From assembly GCF_014638355.1 (NCBI RefSeq), contig NZ_BMFK01000001.1, forward strand, positions 697,160 through 761,159: a stretch of 64,000 bases of DNA, in the 5' to 3' direction. This document shows positions 25,846-34,764 of this stretch, one piece after another. Both the position numbers and the translations under genes were made by a program. Origin of the DNA: Priestia taiwanensis. GTDB taxonomy: Bacteria > Bacillota > Bacilli > Bacillales > Bacillaceae_G. Under the pieces are notes generated by a model. That model was not told where the DNA came from. It did no database searches and was given only the letters and a program-made list of their open reading frames with translations. How positions within the stretch are numbered: position 1 is the first letter of the stretch; the number at the start of each line of letters is the position of its first letter.

Positions 25846-26035
25846 ATTCAAGAATATCCCCAGGCTGACAGTTGAGTTCTTTGCAAATAGCCTCCAATGT
25901 AGAGAAGCGGATCGCTTTCGCCTTGCCGGTCTTTAAAATGGATAAGTTACTATTCGTAATACCAATTCTTCCTGCCAGTTCCCCGAGCGACATTTTCCTT
26001 TTTGCCATCATGACGTCTACGTTTACTCGGATCAT
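25820..26035 (-). CDS. YozG-like XRE regulator
   Basis: A 71-residue HTH protein: VDVMMAKRKMSLGELAGRIG, then ITNSNLSILKTGKAKAIRF, then LEAICKELNCQPGDILEY. This is the short Cro/CI-type regulator that accompanies DUF2975 membrane proteins. It starts 13 bases after its partner ends, with AAGGGG before the ATG. It is closely related in sequence to the regulator at 32712-32927. It probably regulates its own operon. Confidence 0.88.
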   Translation of the reverse strand: MIRVNVDVMMAKRKMSLGELAGRIGITNSNLSILKTGKAKAIRFSTLEAICKELNCQPGDILEYEKEEAQE

Positions 26036-26048
26036 TTTACATAACCCC

Positions 26049-26675
26049 TTAAATCGTTAGTTCGTTTTCTTGTGCAACCTTTACAGCCTTTCTGAATAGC
26101 ATGCTGATGATGAGAATGGCGATTGCTGTTATAAATCCCCATACTTGAAAGTCAAATGAAAATGTCACATCACCTTTTGGTAGGGTTGTTATTAAACTTT
26201 CTTCTTTAAAAATAAACCAATTGTAAGTAATTAACGTGTTAATAATATCTTCAGGTTCTTGTTTGAGAAAGTGGAAAAGTTCTTTACCTGAAAGATACAC
26301 CATAATATTTCCGAAAACCGCTTGAATAAAGAAAACAATGCCTGTATTACGTAAATAATCTGCATTTTGCATTGAAAAAATAACATTATTCGATAGATTT
26401 TTCAAAAAGCCACGTGCATACCAAAGTACGAGTAATTGCAAAATAGCGAGTGGTAAGATTATGAAATACATCTGCATTTCAAAATTATCTGATGAATAGG
26501 GGAAAGTTAAGCCAAGCATTCCAGCAGTGAATTTTGCAGTTTCTTTAGTAAATATAACCATATACAAAAGAATAAAAATTTGAATAAGTTGATAAGCCAT
26601 CCAAACTGTCACACCTATTTGTAACCACCAATAAATATTTCTCTTTTTCTTTTTCACTTCCATTTTCATTTCCAA
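26049..26675 (-). CDS. DUF2975 membrane protein
   Basis: A 208-residue protein with four hydrophobic helices (about residues 18-40, 68-86, 108-128 and 178-198), the DUF2975 layout. The last cytoplasmic stretch, RKAVKVAQENELTI, matches the family's usual 'EN.LTI' end. The start is TTG six bases after GGGAGGG. It is followed by an XRE gene; the family is nearly always found with one, suggesting a membrane-sensor/regulator pair of unknown signal. Confidence 0.83.
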   Translation of the reverse strand: MEMKMEVKKKKRNIYWWLQIGVTVWMAYQLIQIFILLYMVIFTKETAKFTAGMLGLTFPYSSDNFEMQMYFIILPLAILQLLVLWYARGFLKNLSNNVIFSMQNADYLRNTGIVFFIQAVFGNIMVYLSGKELFHFLKQEPEDIINTLITYNWFIFKEESLITTLPKGDVTFSFDFQVWGFITAIAILIISMLFRKAVKVAQENELTI

Positions 26676-26776
26676 ATAAATCCCTCCCTATAGTTCTAGT
26701 ATATGTTGGTTATTTTTGTTAAGCAACCATTATTTATTGAAAAACAGTAAAAAAATGTTGTTAATTAAAAAAGATG

Positions 26777-26813
26777 AGAAAAAGAAAACCCTTCTCCGTT
26801 GTACGGAGAAGGG
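26777..26813 (-). terminator. Terminator of the second cstA-family gene
   Basis: A 10-bp perfect stem (26789-26798 with 26804-26813) is followed on the minus strand by TTTTCTTTTTC. Confidence 0.85.
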
Positions 26814-26822
26814 GAGTAGCTA

Positions 26823-28262
26823 TTATGCAGCAATATCAGCATCGTCATCAAGACGTAGCTTCAATGCTTTTTGTTTCTTGGCGAACATCATGAACATTAT
26901 GAGTAATCCAAGTGTAATAACAGCTCCGATGATGCAAGAAATGTTCATCGGTAGGTTGAATCCGATCTTCTGGTTTAAAATATAAACGCTTACACAATAT
27001 AGCATGAATATACCTGGGATTAAGGCGATGAAGTAGTTACGTCCTTTCACATATAAGTACATCGCGCCTACGAATAGGGCAATAACTGCCGTTGATTGGT
27101 TCGCCCAGTTAAAGTAGCGCCATAAAATGTTAAAGTCAATTTTCGTTAAGCCGAACGAAATAACGAATAATGGAATTGCAATGTATAAACGTTTCATAAA
27201 GCTATGTTGTTCAATGTTGAAGTAGTCAGCAATAATCATACGTAAGCTTCGGAATGCTGTATCACCAGAAGTGATTGGTAAGACGATAACACCAAGTACT
27301 GCTAATGTTCCACCAATTCCACCAAGCATCATAATAGAAACTTCGTTTACTACAGCAGCAGGGCCGCCATTTGCTAACATTTCGTTTAATGTTTGTCCAT
27401 CAAATAAGCTCATTGAAGCAGCAGCCCAAATCATTGCGATAACTGCTTCTGCAATCATCATTCCGTAGAAAATGAAACGACCCTCTTTTTCTTTTTCCGT
27501 AGTACGTGAAATGATTGGTGATTGCGTCGCATGGAAACCAGATAGGGCACCACAAGAAATAGTAAAGAATAATGCTGGGAAAATACCAATGCCAGCTGGA
27601 TGCATGTTCTCTAAGCTTAACTCAGGAATTGGAGCACCTTTAATGAATAGCATTGCACCAATACCGAATGCACTGATTAATAGTAATGCACCAAAGTATG
27701 GATAGATACGTCCAATAATTTTATCAATTGGAAGTAATGTTGCTAAAATATAGTACACAAAAATAAAACCGATAATAACGCTCATTGTCACCCAGTCAGG
27801 TGTTAAGCTTGAAATTAATGCAGCTGGTGATGTAACGAATACTGTACCAACTAAAATCAACAACAACGCAGCGAAAGCGTTTACAACATGTTTCATCGTT
27901 TTCCCTAAAAATTTACCAGCAAGCTCAGGTAAGTGAGCACCTTTGTTACGAAGGGAAATCATACCTGTTAAATAATCGTGTACTGCACCTGCAAAGATAG
28001 AACCTAACACAATCCATAAGAAAGCAACTGGACCGTAAAGGGCCCCCATAATTGGACCGAAAATTGGACCAACACCCGCAATGTTTAATAATTGAATAAG
28101 ACCGTTACGATTTTTCCCCATTGGAACGTAGTCAACGCCATCTTTCAAACGATAGGCTGGAGTTTGACGTTCATTATGTACGCCGAAAGTTCTCTCTACA
28201 TATTTGCCATACGTGAAGTATGCAAGAACGAGTAGAACAATCGAAAGAATGAATGTAATCAT
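26823..28262 (-). CDS. CstA family transporter, short form
   Basis: A 479-residue polytopic protein. It has CstA landmarks: LLNIAGVGPIFGPIMGALYG (about residue 58), VLGSIFAGAVHDYLTG, ISCGALSGFHATQSPI and LPITSGDTAFRSLRM. It lacks the extra C-terminal part of the 691-residue paralogue at 12-14 kb and has no YbdD partner. It is probably a proton-coupled importer of a small carboxylate such as pyruvate; the substrate is not known. GAGGGGAGAAA precedes the ATG. It is a single gene between two terminators. Confidence 0.85.
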   Translation of the reverse strand: MITFILSIVLLVLAYFTYGKYVERTFGVHNERQTPAYRLKDGVDYVPMGKNRNGLIQLLNIAGVGPIFGPIMGALYGPVAFLWIVLGSIFAGAVHDYLTGMISLRNKGAHLPELAGKFLGKTMKHVVNAFAALLLILVGTVFVTSPAALISSLTPDWVTMSVIIGFIFVYYILATLLPIDKIIGRIYPYFGALLLISAFGIGAMLFIKGAPIPELSLENMHPAGIGIFPALFFTISCGALSGFHATQSPIISRTTEKEKEGRFIFYGMMIAEAVIAMIWAAASMSLFDGQTLNEMLANGGPAAVVNEVSIMMLGGIGGTLAVLGVIVLPITSGDTAFRSLRMIIADYFNIEQHSFMKRLYIAIPLFVISFGLTKIDFNILWRYFNWANQSTAVIALFVGAMYLYVKGRNYFIALIPGIFMLYCVSVYILNQKIGFNLPMNISCIIGAVITLGLLIMFMMFAKKQKALKLRLDDDADIAA

Positions 28263-28480
28263 CGTATTTCTCCCCTCTAATATATGTCTATATCACTACT
28301 ATACTTCCATTATTGTAAAATATTTATAAAAAGTCAAGGTTTAAAATAGCAATCTAGTGAAAATAGTGTAAACCTTGGTAATACTGGAATGAAAGCGATA
28401 ACCATAAAGTGAGATTGTGAAAAAGAAAGTGGTTTAATTATTATATTTTAAAAATTTAAAAAGGGGGGATAAATAAAAGT

Positions 28481-28517
28481 AAAACCACACAAATGATAGT
28501 GTTTGTGTGGTTTTTAT
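28481..28517. terminator. Bidirectional terminator
   Basis: A 13-bp stem (28481-28493 with 28502-28514) has A- and T-runs on its sides. It ends the minus-strand gene that stops at 28542. The rest of 28263-28541 holds the cstA-family leader and nothing else recognised. Confidence 0.75.
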
Positions 28518-28541
28518 AAGGTTTGGTTTACTATACGTATA

Positions 28542-29168
28542 TTATCGTTTAGGTTTTGAACTGCTACTGGACCCACTACTCGTACTTGAGCCACCGCTTG
28601 ATTTAGTACTTGAACTACTTTTTGGTTTAGTACTTGAGTTGGTATTAGGCTTGATTTTTACATTATTGTTCGATTTATGCGTTGATCCAGTGCTTGGTTT
28701 TGTAGGTGGAATAACTGTGTTTTGGTCATCATAGTCTTCATTTTCTTGTTCATCGTAATTTTCATCTTCTTGATCGTTTTCTTCGTCGTCTGTTTGGTTA
28801 TCTCTTTGCTTTGGTTCTTCGTTTGTTGTTGGCTTAGCTTGCATTCTTGCTTTTTTCTCGGCAGCTTCTTTTGCTTTTTCTTCTGCTCTTTGTTTTGCCT
28901 CTTTCTCGGCTTTTTGTTTTGCTTCTTCCTTTGCTTGTTGCTCTTCTTGGGCCACCTGCTTATCACGTAATTGTTGTTGCTTTTCCGGTGTCATTGTTAG
29001 ACCAAATCCAATAAATGAAATGATACAACAAGCAAAAGTAGCACCGGCTAATTTTAGAAGTTTCTTTGCTTTCTTTTTCTTTTTCACAAAAAATACGAGT
29101 GAAGTTACTAGTAAGGATAACGTAGCTATAAACGCCATTAAGAGTAAAGCCATAAATAGATTTTCCAT
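28542..29168 (-). CDS. Membrane-anchored protein with charged coil and Ser-rich tail
   Basis: A 208-residue protein. Two hydrophobic helices (about residues 4-28 and 41-55) are separated by a poly-Lys turn. A Lys/Glu/Ala coiled coil follows (about 60-110, EEQQAKEEAKQKAEKEAKQR). Next comes an acidic DEENDQEDENYDEQEN stretch, and the end is a Ser/Gly/Lys low-complexity tail. No catalytic motif is seen. It is probably a cell-envelope linker protein. The ATG at 29168 follows AGAGGTG. The reverse-complement frames are long only because of the repeats. Confidence 0.7.
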   Translation of the reverse strand: MENLFMALLLMAFIATLSLLVTSLVFFVKKKKKAKKLLKLAGATFACCIISFIGFGLTMTPEKQQQLRDKQVAQEEQQAKEEAKQKAEKEAKQRAEEKAKEAAEKKARMQAKPTTNEEPKQRDNQTDDEENDQEDENYDEQENEDYDDQNTVIPPTKPSTGSTHKSNNNVKIKPNTNSSTKPKSSSSTKSSGGSSTSSGSSSSSKPKR

Positions 29169-29526
29169 AGTTAACACCTCTAATTCATAAGAAAATAAGT
29201 ATAATAGTAGGTTAATGTAGTGCAAAATAATGATATCAACGAATAGTTATGTATGCTGCATTTAAGTATGAGTTACATATTTTCATATATTCAGTCAATC
29301 ACATCCTTTTCATTTTTGGTAACAGCAACATAAGGTGAATTAATTTTAACACTTTTGTTCAAAAAAGGGTATTTTTTCTAAGTTTCTAGAGTAAGCACAA
29401 AAGCAATGAAAAATGAGTATGTAGCGTTGAGCCCTAGCTATTTAGAAGGAATTTCGCTATAATGTACATATTTGCCTGTATTGTAGGGAATATAGGAAAG
29501 TAAATTTGTACGGGAGAGTGAATTAT
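29169..29526. other. Intergenic region with divergent promoters
   Basis: 358 bases without a gene. A TATAAT at 29457-29462 is the likely -10 of the U32-family gene. The left side should hold the promoter of the minus-strand gene. No hairpin, riboswitch or small ORF was found. Confidence 0.5.
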
Positions 29527-32043
29527 TTGAAGCGCATCACGAGAGAAACGATAGAATTATTAGCACCAGTGGGCAACTGGGAATGCTTAAGAGCAGCTGT
29601 AGCAAACGGGGCAGACGCAGTATTTTTTGGCGTTGAAAAGTTTAATGCGAGGGTAAGGGCAAAGAACTTCCAAATGGATGAGCTAAAAGAAGTTATGGCT
29701 TATCTTCATAAATATAATGTGCGCGGCTACGTAACATTAAATATTTTAATCTTTGAGAATGAATTAGAAGATGCTAAGACGCTTGTAGAAGCATGTATGG
29801 AAGCTGGCGTAGATGCATTAATTGTACAAGATATGGGCTTAATGAAAATGATTCGTGAGATTTCACCGGATTTCCCGATTCATGGTTCAACACAAATGAC
29901 AATTACATCACCAGAAGCAATAAAGTTTTTAGAGCCGTATGACTTAGAAGTAGTTGTACTTGGCCGTGAGAATAACATGAAACACATTAAGACAATTACC
30001 TCAAAGACAGATACACCGCTAGAAGTATTTGTTCACGGAGCACTTTGTGTATCCTATTCGGGACAATGTTTAACGTCTGAAATGTGGGGTGGACGTTCTG
30101 CGAACCGTGGTGAATGTGCGCAAGCGTGTCGTCTTCCATACGATATCGTAGTAGATGGCGAAGTGAAAGAAATGGGTGATGTTGCTTATGTACTTTCACC
30201 AAAAGACTTAGCGGCAATCGAGCTAGTTCCAGACTTAATCGAAGCGGGTGTATCTTCATTCAAAATTGAAGGACGTCTAAAGTCACCTGAGTATGTGGCA
30301 AACGTTGTAAGCAAATACCGTAAAGCGATTGACGAGTATATTGCGGGGCGACAGTACAATCCATCAAAAGAAGAAATCCGTGAGCTAGAGCAGAGCTTCA
30401 GCCGTGGATTTACACATGGTTTCTTAAATGGAACGAATCATAGACAGTTATTAGATGGTACGTATCCGAAGAGCCGTGGTGTATTTTTAGGTACGGTAAA
30501 GAAAGTATTAAAAGACGCAGTTGTTATTGACACAGGAGCACCAATCAAACGTGGTGACGGTATCGTATTTGACCGTGGACGTCCAGAAGAGAAAGAAGAA
30601 GGCGGACGTATTTATGATTTACGTAAAAAAGGCGTAAAAGTAGAAGGTGAAGTGCAAGGTGGAATCATCGAAATCGTACCTGGTCGCCATGATGTGAACT
30701 TAACGAAAGTTAGTGTTGGTGATCGCGTATGGAAGACAAGTGACCAGGAATTAAATCGTCGTCTTCAGAAGACGTTCGAAAAAGAACAAGCATACAAAGT
30801 ATTCCCGATAAGTGTACAAGTATACGGAGAAATTGGACAATCGTTAGTAACGATTTGGTCGGACGATGCAAATGGTAATACGGTTACAATTGAATCAGAA
30901 GGTAAGTTAGAAGAAGCGCTAAAGCGTCCGTTAACAGAAGAATATTTAGCGGAGCAACTAGGTCGTTTAGGTGGTACAATCTACGGATTAAATAATTTAG
31001 AGATGCATGTGACCGGTAATGTTATCGTACCAGTAAAAGAATTAAATCGTATGCGTAGAGAAGCAGCAGAGCAGTTGTTAGCATTACGTGAAGCACCATA
31101 TCACTATACACATACTGGTGTAGATGCGTTTGCTTCTCGTCAAGAATTCTTAGCAGAAGAAGTGGAACATCCACAATTAATTGCACTTTGCCGTTCATTA
31201 GAACAAATTGAAGCAGCAACGCATACAGATATTGATTATATTTATGCTGACTTTGAGTTCACAACAGATTATCGGAAAGCAGTAGAAGTAGCACACGCTG
31301 GTAATAAGAAAATTGCACTTGCGACACCACGTATTCATATGCCAGGTGAGAATGGTATTTTAACTGGGATTCTTCGTGCAAAACCAGATGCTATTCTAGT
31401 ACGTAGCTTAGGTGCTGTTCAATTCTACACAAGCCAAGATTTGAACATCCCGTTAATCGGTGATTATTCATTAAATATCGCCAATCATAAAGCAGTTGAT
31501 ATGTTCCTTGGCCATGGCTTAGACCGTATCACACCGTCTTATGACTTAAATACACAACAAATGATGGACATGCTTGCAGTATCGCAAACGGATAAAGTAG
31601 AGCTTGTTATTCATCAGCATTTACCGATGTTCCATACAGAGCATTGTGTATATTGTACATTCTTAAGTGATGGAACAGACTTTACAAACTGTGGTCGTCC
31701 TTGTGAAGAACACACTATCTCCCTACAAGATCGAATCGGTATGGAGCATCCAGTGCGCGTTGACATCGGTTGCCGTAACACAGTATTTAACGCAATTGAG
31801 CAATCGGGTGCAGAGTATATTTCACAATTCTTAAAGTTAGGTGTAAATAGCTACCGTGTCGAGTTCTTAGAAGAAGACGGCAAAAAAGTACAAGAAGTAA
31901 TCCAGCTATATCGCGAAGCACTTGAAGGAAAGCGTACAGGTACAAGCGTATGGAAAGCACTAAAAGCAACAAACCAATTAGGTGTAACACGTGGACACAT
32001 GGACAAACAAAACTTCAAAGAGAAGAAGATTAGTAAGAGATAA
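29527..32043 (+). CDS. U32 family peptidase-like protein with DUF3656
   Basis: An 838-residue protein. The U32 core (LLAPVGNWECLRAAVANGAD at the start, VFVHGALCVSYSGQCLTSEM near residue 177) is followed by a DUF3656 collagenase-like module. The C-terminal Cys cluster contains HCVYCTFLSDG, DFTNCGRPC and later DIGCRNTVFN. Although named peptidases, characterised relatives (RlhA, TrhP) act in hydroxylation of 23S rRNA or tRNA; this protein is closest in layout to RlhA. The start is TTG six bases after GGGAGAGTG. It is monocistronic with a strong terminator. Confidence 0.85.
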   Translation: MKRITRETIELLAPVGNWECLRAAVANGADAVFFGVEKFNARVRAKNFQMDELKEVMAYLHKYNVRGYVTLNILIFENELEDAKTLVEACMEAGVDALIVQDMGLMKMIREISPDFPIHGSTQMTITSPEAIKFLEPYDLEVVVLGRENNMKHIKTITSKTDTPLEVFVHGALCVSYSGQCLTSEMWGGRSANRGECAQACRLPYDIVVDGEVKEMGDVAYVLSPKDLAAIELVPDLIEAGVSSFKIEGRLKSPEYVANVVSKYRKAIDEYIAGRQYNPSKEEIRELEQSFSRGFTHGFLNGTNHRQLLDGTYPKSRGVFLGTVKKVLKDAVVIDTGAPIKRGDGIVFDRGRPEEKEEGGRIYDLRKKGVKVEGEVQGGIIEIVPGRHDVNLTKVSVGDRVWKTSDQELNRRLQKTFEKEQAYKVFPISVQVYGEIGQSLVTIWSDDANGNTVTIESEGKLEEALKRPLTEEYLAEQLGRLGGTIYGLNNLEMHVTGNVIVPVKELNRMRREAAEQLLALREAPYHYTHTGVDAFASRQEFLAEEVEHPQLIALCRSLEQIEAATHTDIDYIYADFEFTTDYRKAVEVAHAGNKKIALATPRIHMPGENGILTGILRAKPDAILVRSLGAVQFYTSQDLNIPLIGDYSLNIANHKAVDMFLGHGLDRITPSYDLNTQQMMDMLAVSQTDKVELVIHQHLPMFHTEHCVYCTFLSDGTDFTNCGRPCEEHTISLQDRIGMEHPVRVDIGCRNTVFNAIEQSGAEYISQFLKLGVNSYRVEFLEEDGKKVQEVIQLYREALEGKRTGTSVWKALKATNQLGVTRGHMDKQNFKEKKISKR

Positions 32044-32086
32044 GCTAACTTTAGAAAGTTTGTAGTCTATATTGAATAGCAATTTA

Positions 32087-32132
32087 AAAGAGCATTTCTT
32101 TGTTATGAGAAATGCTCTTTGTTTGTGTTTTA
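32087..32132 (+). terminator. Terminator of the U32-family gene
   Basis: A 13-bp stem (32087-32099 with 32108-32120) is followed by GTTTGTGTTTTAT. Confidence 0.75.
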
Positions 32133-32209
32133 TGATAAAAAAATATTGTTAAACGATATATTTCGTGTTAAATTCAATATAGAAAATAAATAAATGAGGT
32201 GCTTTTTTT

Positions 32210-32701
32210 ATGAAACGAGAGACACTCTTTTTAAAGATAGTTGTTTTTCTTATGGGGATTACAATTCTTGGGCTTTGTGTGTTTGGGGTACCGAGCTTAG
32301 CAAAAGTTTACGAAGAGTGGGTCCCTAATTTAGCTTATTTAAAATATCCATTTGTAATTGGAGTGTACACAGCAGCGCTAGCATTTTTCTTTGCACTGTA
32401 TCAAACGTTAAAGCTTTTAGCGTATATTGATAAAGGTATCGTTTTCTCAGAACTACCTGTACAGTTTTTAAAGAACATTAAGTATTGTGCAAGTATAATC
32501 AGTAGCTTACAAGTATTAAATATATTCCTTTTCATGCCGGTCTTACATTCAATGAAAGAGGTGGAAGATGCCCCGACTATTATAATGATAGGATTGATTG
32601 TTATTTTTGCTTCCATTGTCATTGCTGTTTTTGCTGCTGTTCTTCAAAAGCTATTACAAAATGCTATGGATATAAAAGCAGAAAATGATTTAACAGTCTG
32701 A
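32210..32701 (+). CDS. DUF2975 membrane protein (second pair)
   Basis: A 163-residue protein with four hydrophobic helices (about residues 8-28, 48-66, 90-108 and 120-145) and a final KAENDLTV, the typical DUF2975 end. It is shorter than the copy at 26 kb, mainly in the first extracellular loop. GAGGTG precedes the ATG at ten bases. It is followed directly by its XRE partner, forming one operon that ends at 32.98 kb. Confidence 0.83.
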   Translation: MKRETLFLKIVVFLMGITILGLCVFGVPSLAKVYEEWVPNLAYLKYPFVIGVYTAALAFFFALYQTLKLLAYIDKGIVFSELPVQFLKNIKYCASIISSLQVLNIFLFMPVLHSMKEVEDAPTIIMIGLIVIFASIVIAVFAAVLQKLLQNAMDIKAENDLTV

Positions 32702-32711
32702 GGTGAATGAT

Positions 32712-32927
32712 ATGGCAATTATTGTGAACATTGATGTAATGCTTGCAAAAAGGAAAATGAGTGTAACAGAACTTACGGATAAAGTCGGTATAACAATGGC
32801 TAACCTTTCTATCCTGAAAAACAGCAAGGCAAAAGCAATTAGATTCTCAACGTTAGCAGCCATTTGCAAAGCACTGGAATGCCAACCTGGAGATATTTTA
32901 GAGTATCGGATGGACGATGGAGAATAG
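32712..32927 (+). CDS. YozG-like XRE regulator (second pair)
   Basis: A 71-residue HTH regulator: VNIDVMLAKRKMSVTELTDKV, then ITMANLSILKNSKAKAIRF and ALECQPGDILEY. It is strongly similar along its length to the minus-strand regulator at 25.8-26.0 kb. GAGGTGA five bases before the ATG at 32712 favours this start over the ATG at 32703. It is likely autoregulatory for the DUF2975/XRE operon. Confidence 0.88.
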   Translation: MAIIVNIDVMLAKRKMSVTELTDKVGITMANLSILKNSKAKAIRFSTLAAICKALECQPGDILEYRMDDGE

Positions 32928-32941
32928 ATGAACGAATAAAG

Positions 32942-32987
32942 AAACGCATTGAAATTTGTAGCTGAATTTCAATGCGTTTTTATTATT
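32942..32987. terminator. Bidirectional terminator
   Basis: A 15-bp stem (32942-32956 with 32965-32979) is followed by TTATTATTTTA and overlaps the end of the convergent DUF6366 gene. Confidence 0.75.
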
Positions 32988-33198
32988 TTAAGAGGAGAGA
33001 TGCAACAATTAGGCCGAGGATAAGTACGAGGATAATTATTCCAGTACCTTTCCAACCTAAACTTCCTACTAAATCAGCGAGGCCACCAGTTTGAGATCTA
33101 GTAACGGAATCATTTAAGTTGCCAGTTGGGTTATTTTTTAATTCTTCTTGTCTTAGCTTTTCTCTTTTTTCTTCAGGTGTTTCTTTTGCTTCGTTCAT
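32983..33198 (-). CDS. DUF6366 family small membrane protein
   Basis: A 71-residue protein with a charged head (KETPEEKREKLRQEELKNN, then PTGNLNDSVTRSQTGG) and one C-terminal hydrophobic helix (GIIILVLILGLIVASLLL). It matches the short DUF6366 type. AAGGAGG precedes the ATG. It is probably tail-anchored; its function is unknown. Confidence 0.75.
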   Translation of the reverse strand: MNEAKETPEEKREKLRQEELKNNPTGNLNDSVTRSQTGGLADLVGSLGWKGTGIIILVLILGLIVASLLLK

Positions 33199-33508
33199 GT
33201 TAAGACCTCCTTGTTTTATACATACTTTTTGAGTCCAGAGTCATCAATTTCCTTTGCTTCTCGAATCATAAATGAGTAGTTACTTTTTATATTAGTCTCT
33301 TTAAGAAGTATTCGTTAATGGTTTGTACAATCCTTCCTAGCAATAGAAGTGGAAACATATCTTTTACGTGTTGGAGTAAAAGGTATTCGCAAGTAAATGT
33401 TGAAGTTAATGTTATAAATAAACCAAGATTAAAATGGGAAGGAACTTTATATAAAGGTACTACTGCATCTTTTAATTTCACATACCTTATTAAAAGATGA
33501 TCTATAAT
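33199..33508. other. Low-information region upstream of the S41 remnant
   Basis: About 310 bases without a convincing gene. A plus-strand frame (33318-33500) ends in a beta-rich stretch containing LKWEGTLYKGTTASFNFTYL, which reads like the tail of a real protein but has no good start or ribosome site. It may be another gene remnant. Confidence 0.35.
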
Positions 33509-34029
33509 ATGGTAACTGTATTAAAAACAAAAGAAAAAGAAGAGATTTTACACCAAGTGATTCATCATATCGAACAAAATTATATATAGTGAAGGGAAAG
33601 TTAACTAAGAACTTTAAAGAGGGACAGTATAATCTCATTGATAACCAAGAAGAATTATGTGTAGCGCTCACTAAAGAGTTGCAGGAGTTAACGAAGGATA
33701 AACATTTAGACGTGTTACACAGTCCGTCGACTGTTATTAAACAACATACGAAGAGTATGCAAGAGTTAATACGTGAAGATGAAATTCGAAAAGGAAAAAT
33801 GGATAGTATTCGCATGAAAATACCGAATAGAAGGTCAATCAGTCCTATTACAAATACAGGCTGGGAAGGGGCAGGAATAATCCCAGATATAGCAGTTGAA
33901 CAAGCAAAAGCATTTGATTATACATACAAAGAAAAATTGTTGTATATAAAAGAAACGTATCAAAACGAAGATAATTATGAGTTTTTATTAAAAGAGATGG
34001 AAGATACACTTCTAAATCTAACATGTTAA
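33509..34029 (+). pseudogene. S41 (C-terminal processing) peptidase remnant with internal deletion
   Basis: The pieces match the ends of an IRBP-like S41 peptidase. An N-terminal EILHQVIHHIEQNYI stops at TAG 33587-33589. The next frame resumes as KGKLTKNFKEGQYNLIDN with ALTKELQELTKDKHLDV, and it then jumps to the C-terminal NTGWEGAGIIPDIAVEQA. The whole catalytic core between them, with the Ser/Lys dyad, is absent. The remnant therefore has both a frame break and a large internal deletion and cannot be active. The 146-residue frame from GTG 33589 might still be translated. Confidence 0.65.
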
Positions 34030-34098
34030 TTCTACATAGAAGGGCATGGAAGTTTACTTAATTAGAATGGTGTTTCTTACTGTTTGGACGAAGGAAAC

Positions 34099-34144
34099 AG
34101 ACTAAGATAAAAGGTTGAGTGTTACACCTTTTTATCTTAGTCTG
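34099..34144. terminator. Bidirectional terminator
   Basis: An approximately 17-bp stem (34099-34115 with 34127-34144). It overlaps the 3' end of the minus-strand metalloprotease-like gene. Confidence 0.7.
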
Positions 34145-34581
34145 TACACTTCCATCATTTCTTTTGCTAGTGCAAATGCCTGTTTCTCTAATTGACGTTG
34201 TTCATAGGGGAGAGAGGTTTCTTTCTGTTGGATTCGTCGTCCATCCTCACTTTGAAATTGCATCGTATGCACCCATTCATGAAAGAGTGTTTCGAGTGTT
34301 TGGGTGTAGTTATCAAAGTGAAAGATAAAGACAATATTTAATTCGTGCCAGTACATGCCAGATATGTCGTACAAAAATTCTTGTTCTTCTGCACCTAATT
34401 CATCGGCTATTTGGTTTGCCTCACAGCTGTCACAAAAAATAACGGAAGCAGAGAATGTGTTTGTGATTGACAGAACATCGTCATACAAGTCACGAACAGA
34501 GAAAGCCATGTCATCTAAGACAAACCAGTTCCGATAACGCTGCAAGACATTTTTCTTTTTGAGAACGCTATCAATATTCAT
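34132..34581 (-). CDS. Putative zinc metallopeptidase (HExxH protein)
   Basis: A 149-residue soluble protein with TLFHEWVHTMQF, an HExxH site, near residue 100. An upstream DSCEANQIADEL and ISGMYWHELNIVFIFHF strand lead into it, giving an IrrE/SprT-like minimal metallopeptidase pattern. A downstream Glu-rich helix (YEQRQLEKQAFALAKEMME) may carry the third ligand. No DNA-binding domain is fused, and no toxin/antitoxin partner is adjacent. The ATG lacks a strong ribosome site. Family membership is uncertain. Confidence 0.6.
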   Translation of the reverse strand: MNIDSVLKKKNVLQRYRNWFVLDDMAFSVRDLYDDVLSITNTFSASVIFCDSCEANQIADELGAEEQEFLYDISGMYWHELNIVFIFHFDNYTQTLETLFHEWVHTMQFQSEDGRRIQQKETSLPYEQRQLEKQAFALAKEMMEVYRLR

Positions 34582-34652
34582 ATGCCACCATCTTTCTTCT
34601 TGAAGACAGAATAGCTATAGCATAGACACATATACTGAATGTTTATTCACCT

Positions 34653-34726
34653 GCACATATAGAATATGTGCTTATATGTGTAAAAAACACTTATACCTTT
34701 TAAAGAAAGGGAGTGTTTTTGCTTAT
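34653..34726 (+). promoter_or_regulatory. Two leader hairpins before the permease gene
   Basis: CACATAT/ATATGTG arms at 34653-34670 are followed by AAAACACT/AGTGTTTT (34684-34719) with an inner CCTTT/AAAGG. The second ends in TTTTTG and looks like a terminator placed just before the permease ribosome site. It could be an attenuator. No T-box or known riboswitch core was seen. Confidence 0.4.
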
Positions 34727-34764
34727 TTTAGGAGAAGTTATATCATATGGGAGGTCGAATAAAG

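Noticed and set aside
28658-28970. Long open frames on both strands over the charged-coil protein
   Set aside because: They arise from the AAR-rich repeats of the minus-strand gene; their products are pure low-complexity Lys or Phe/Leu and lack ribosome sites.
29527-32043. True collagenase activity for the U32 protein
   Set aside because: The name reflects family history; characterised close relatives act on RNA hydroxylation and no secretion signal is present.
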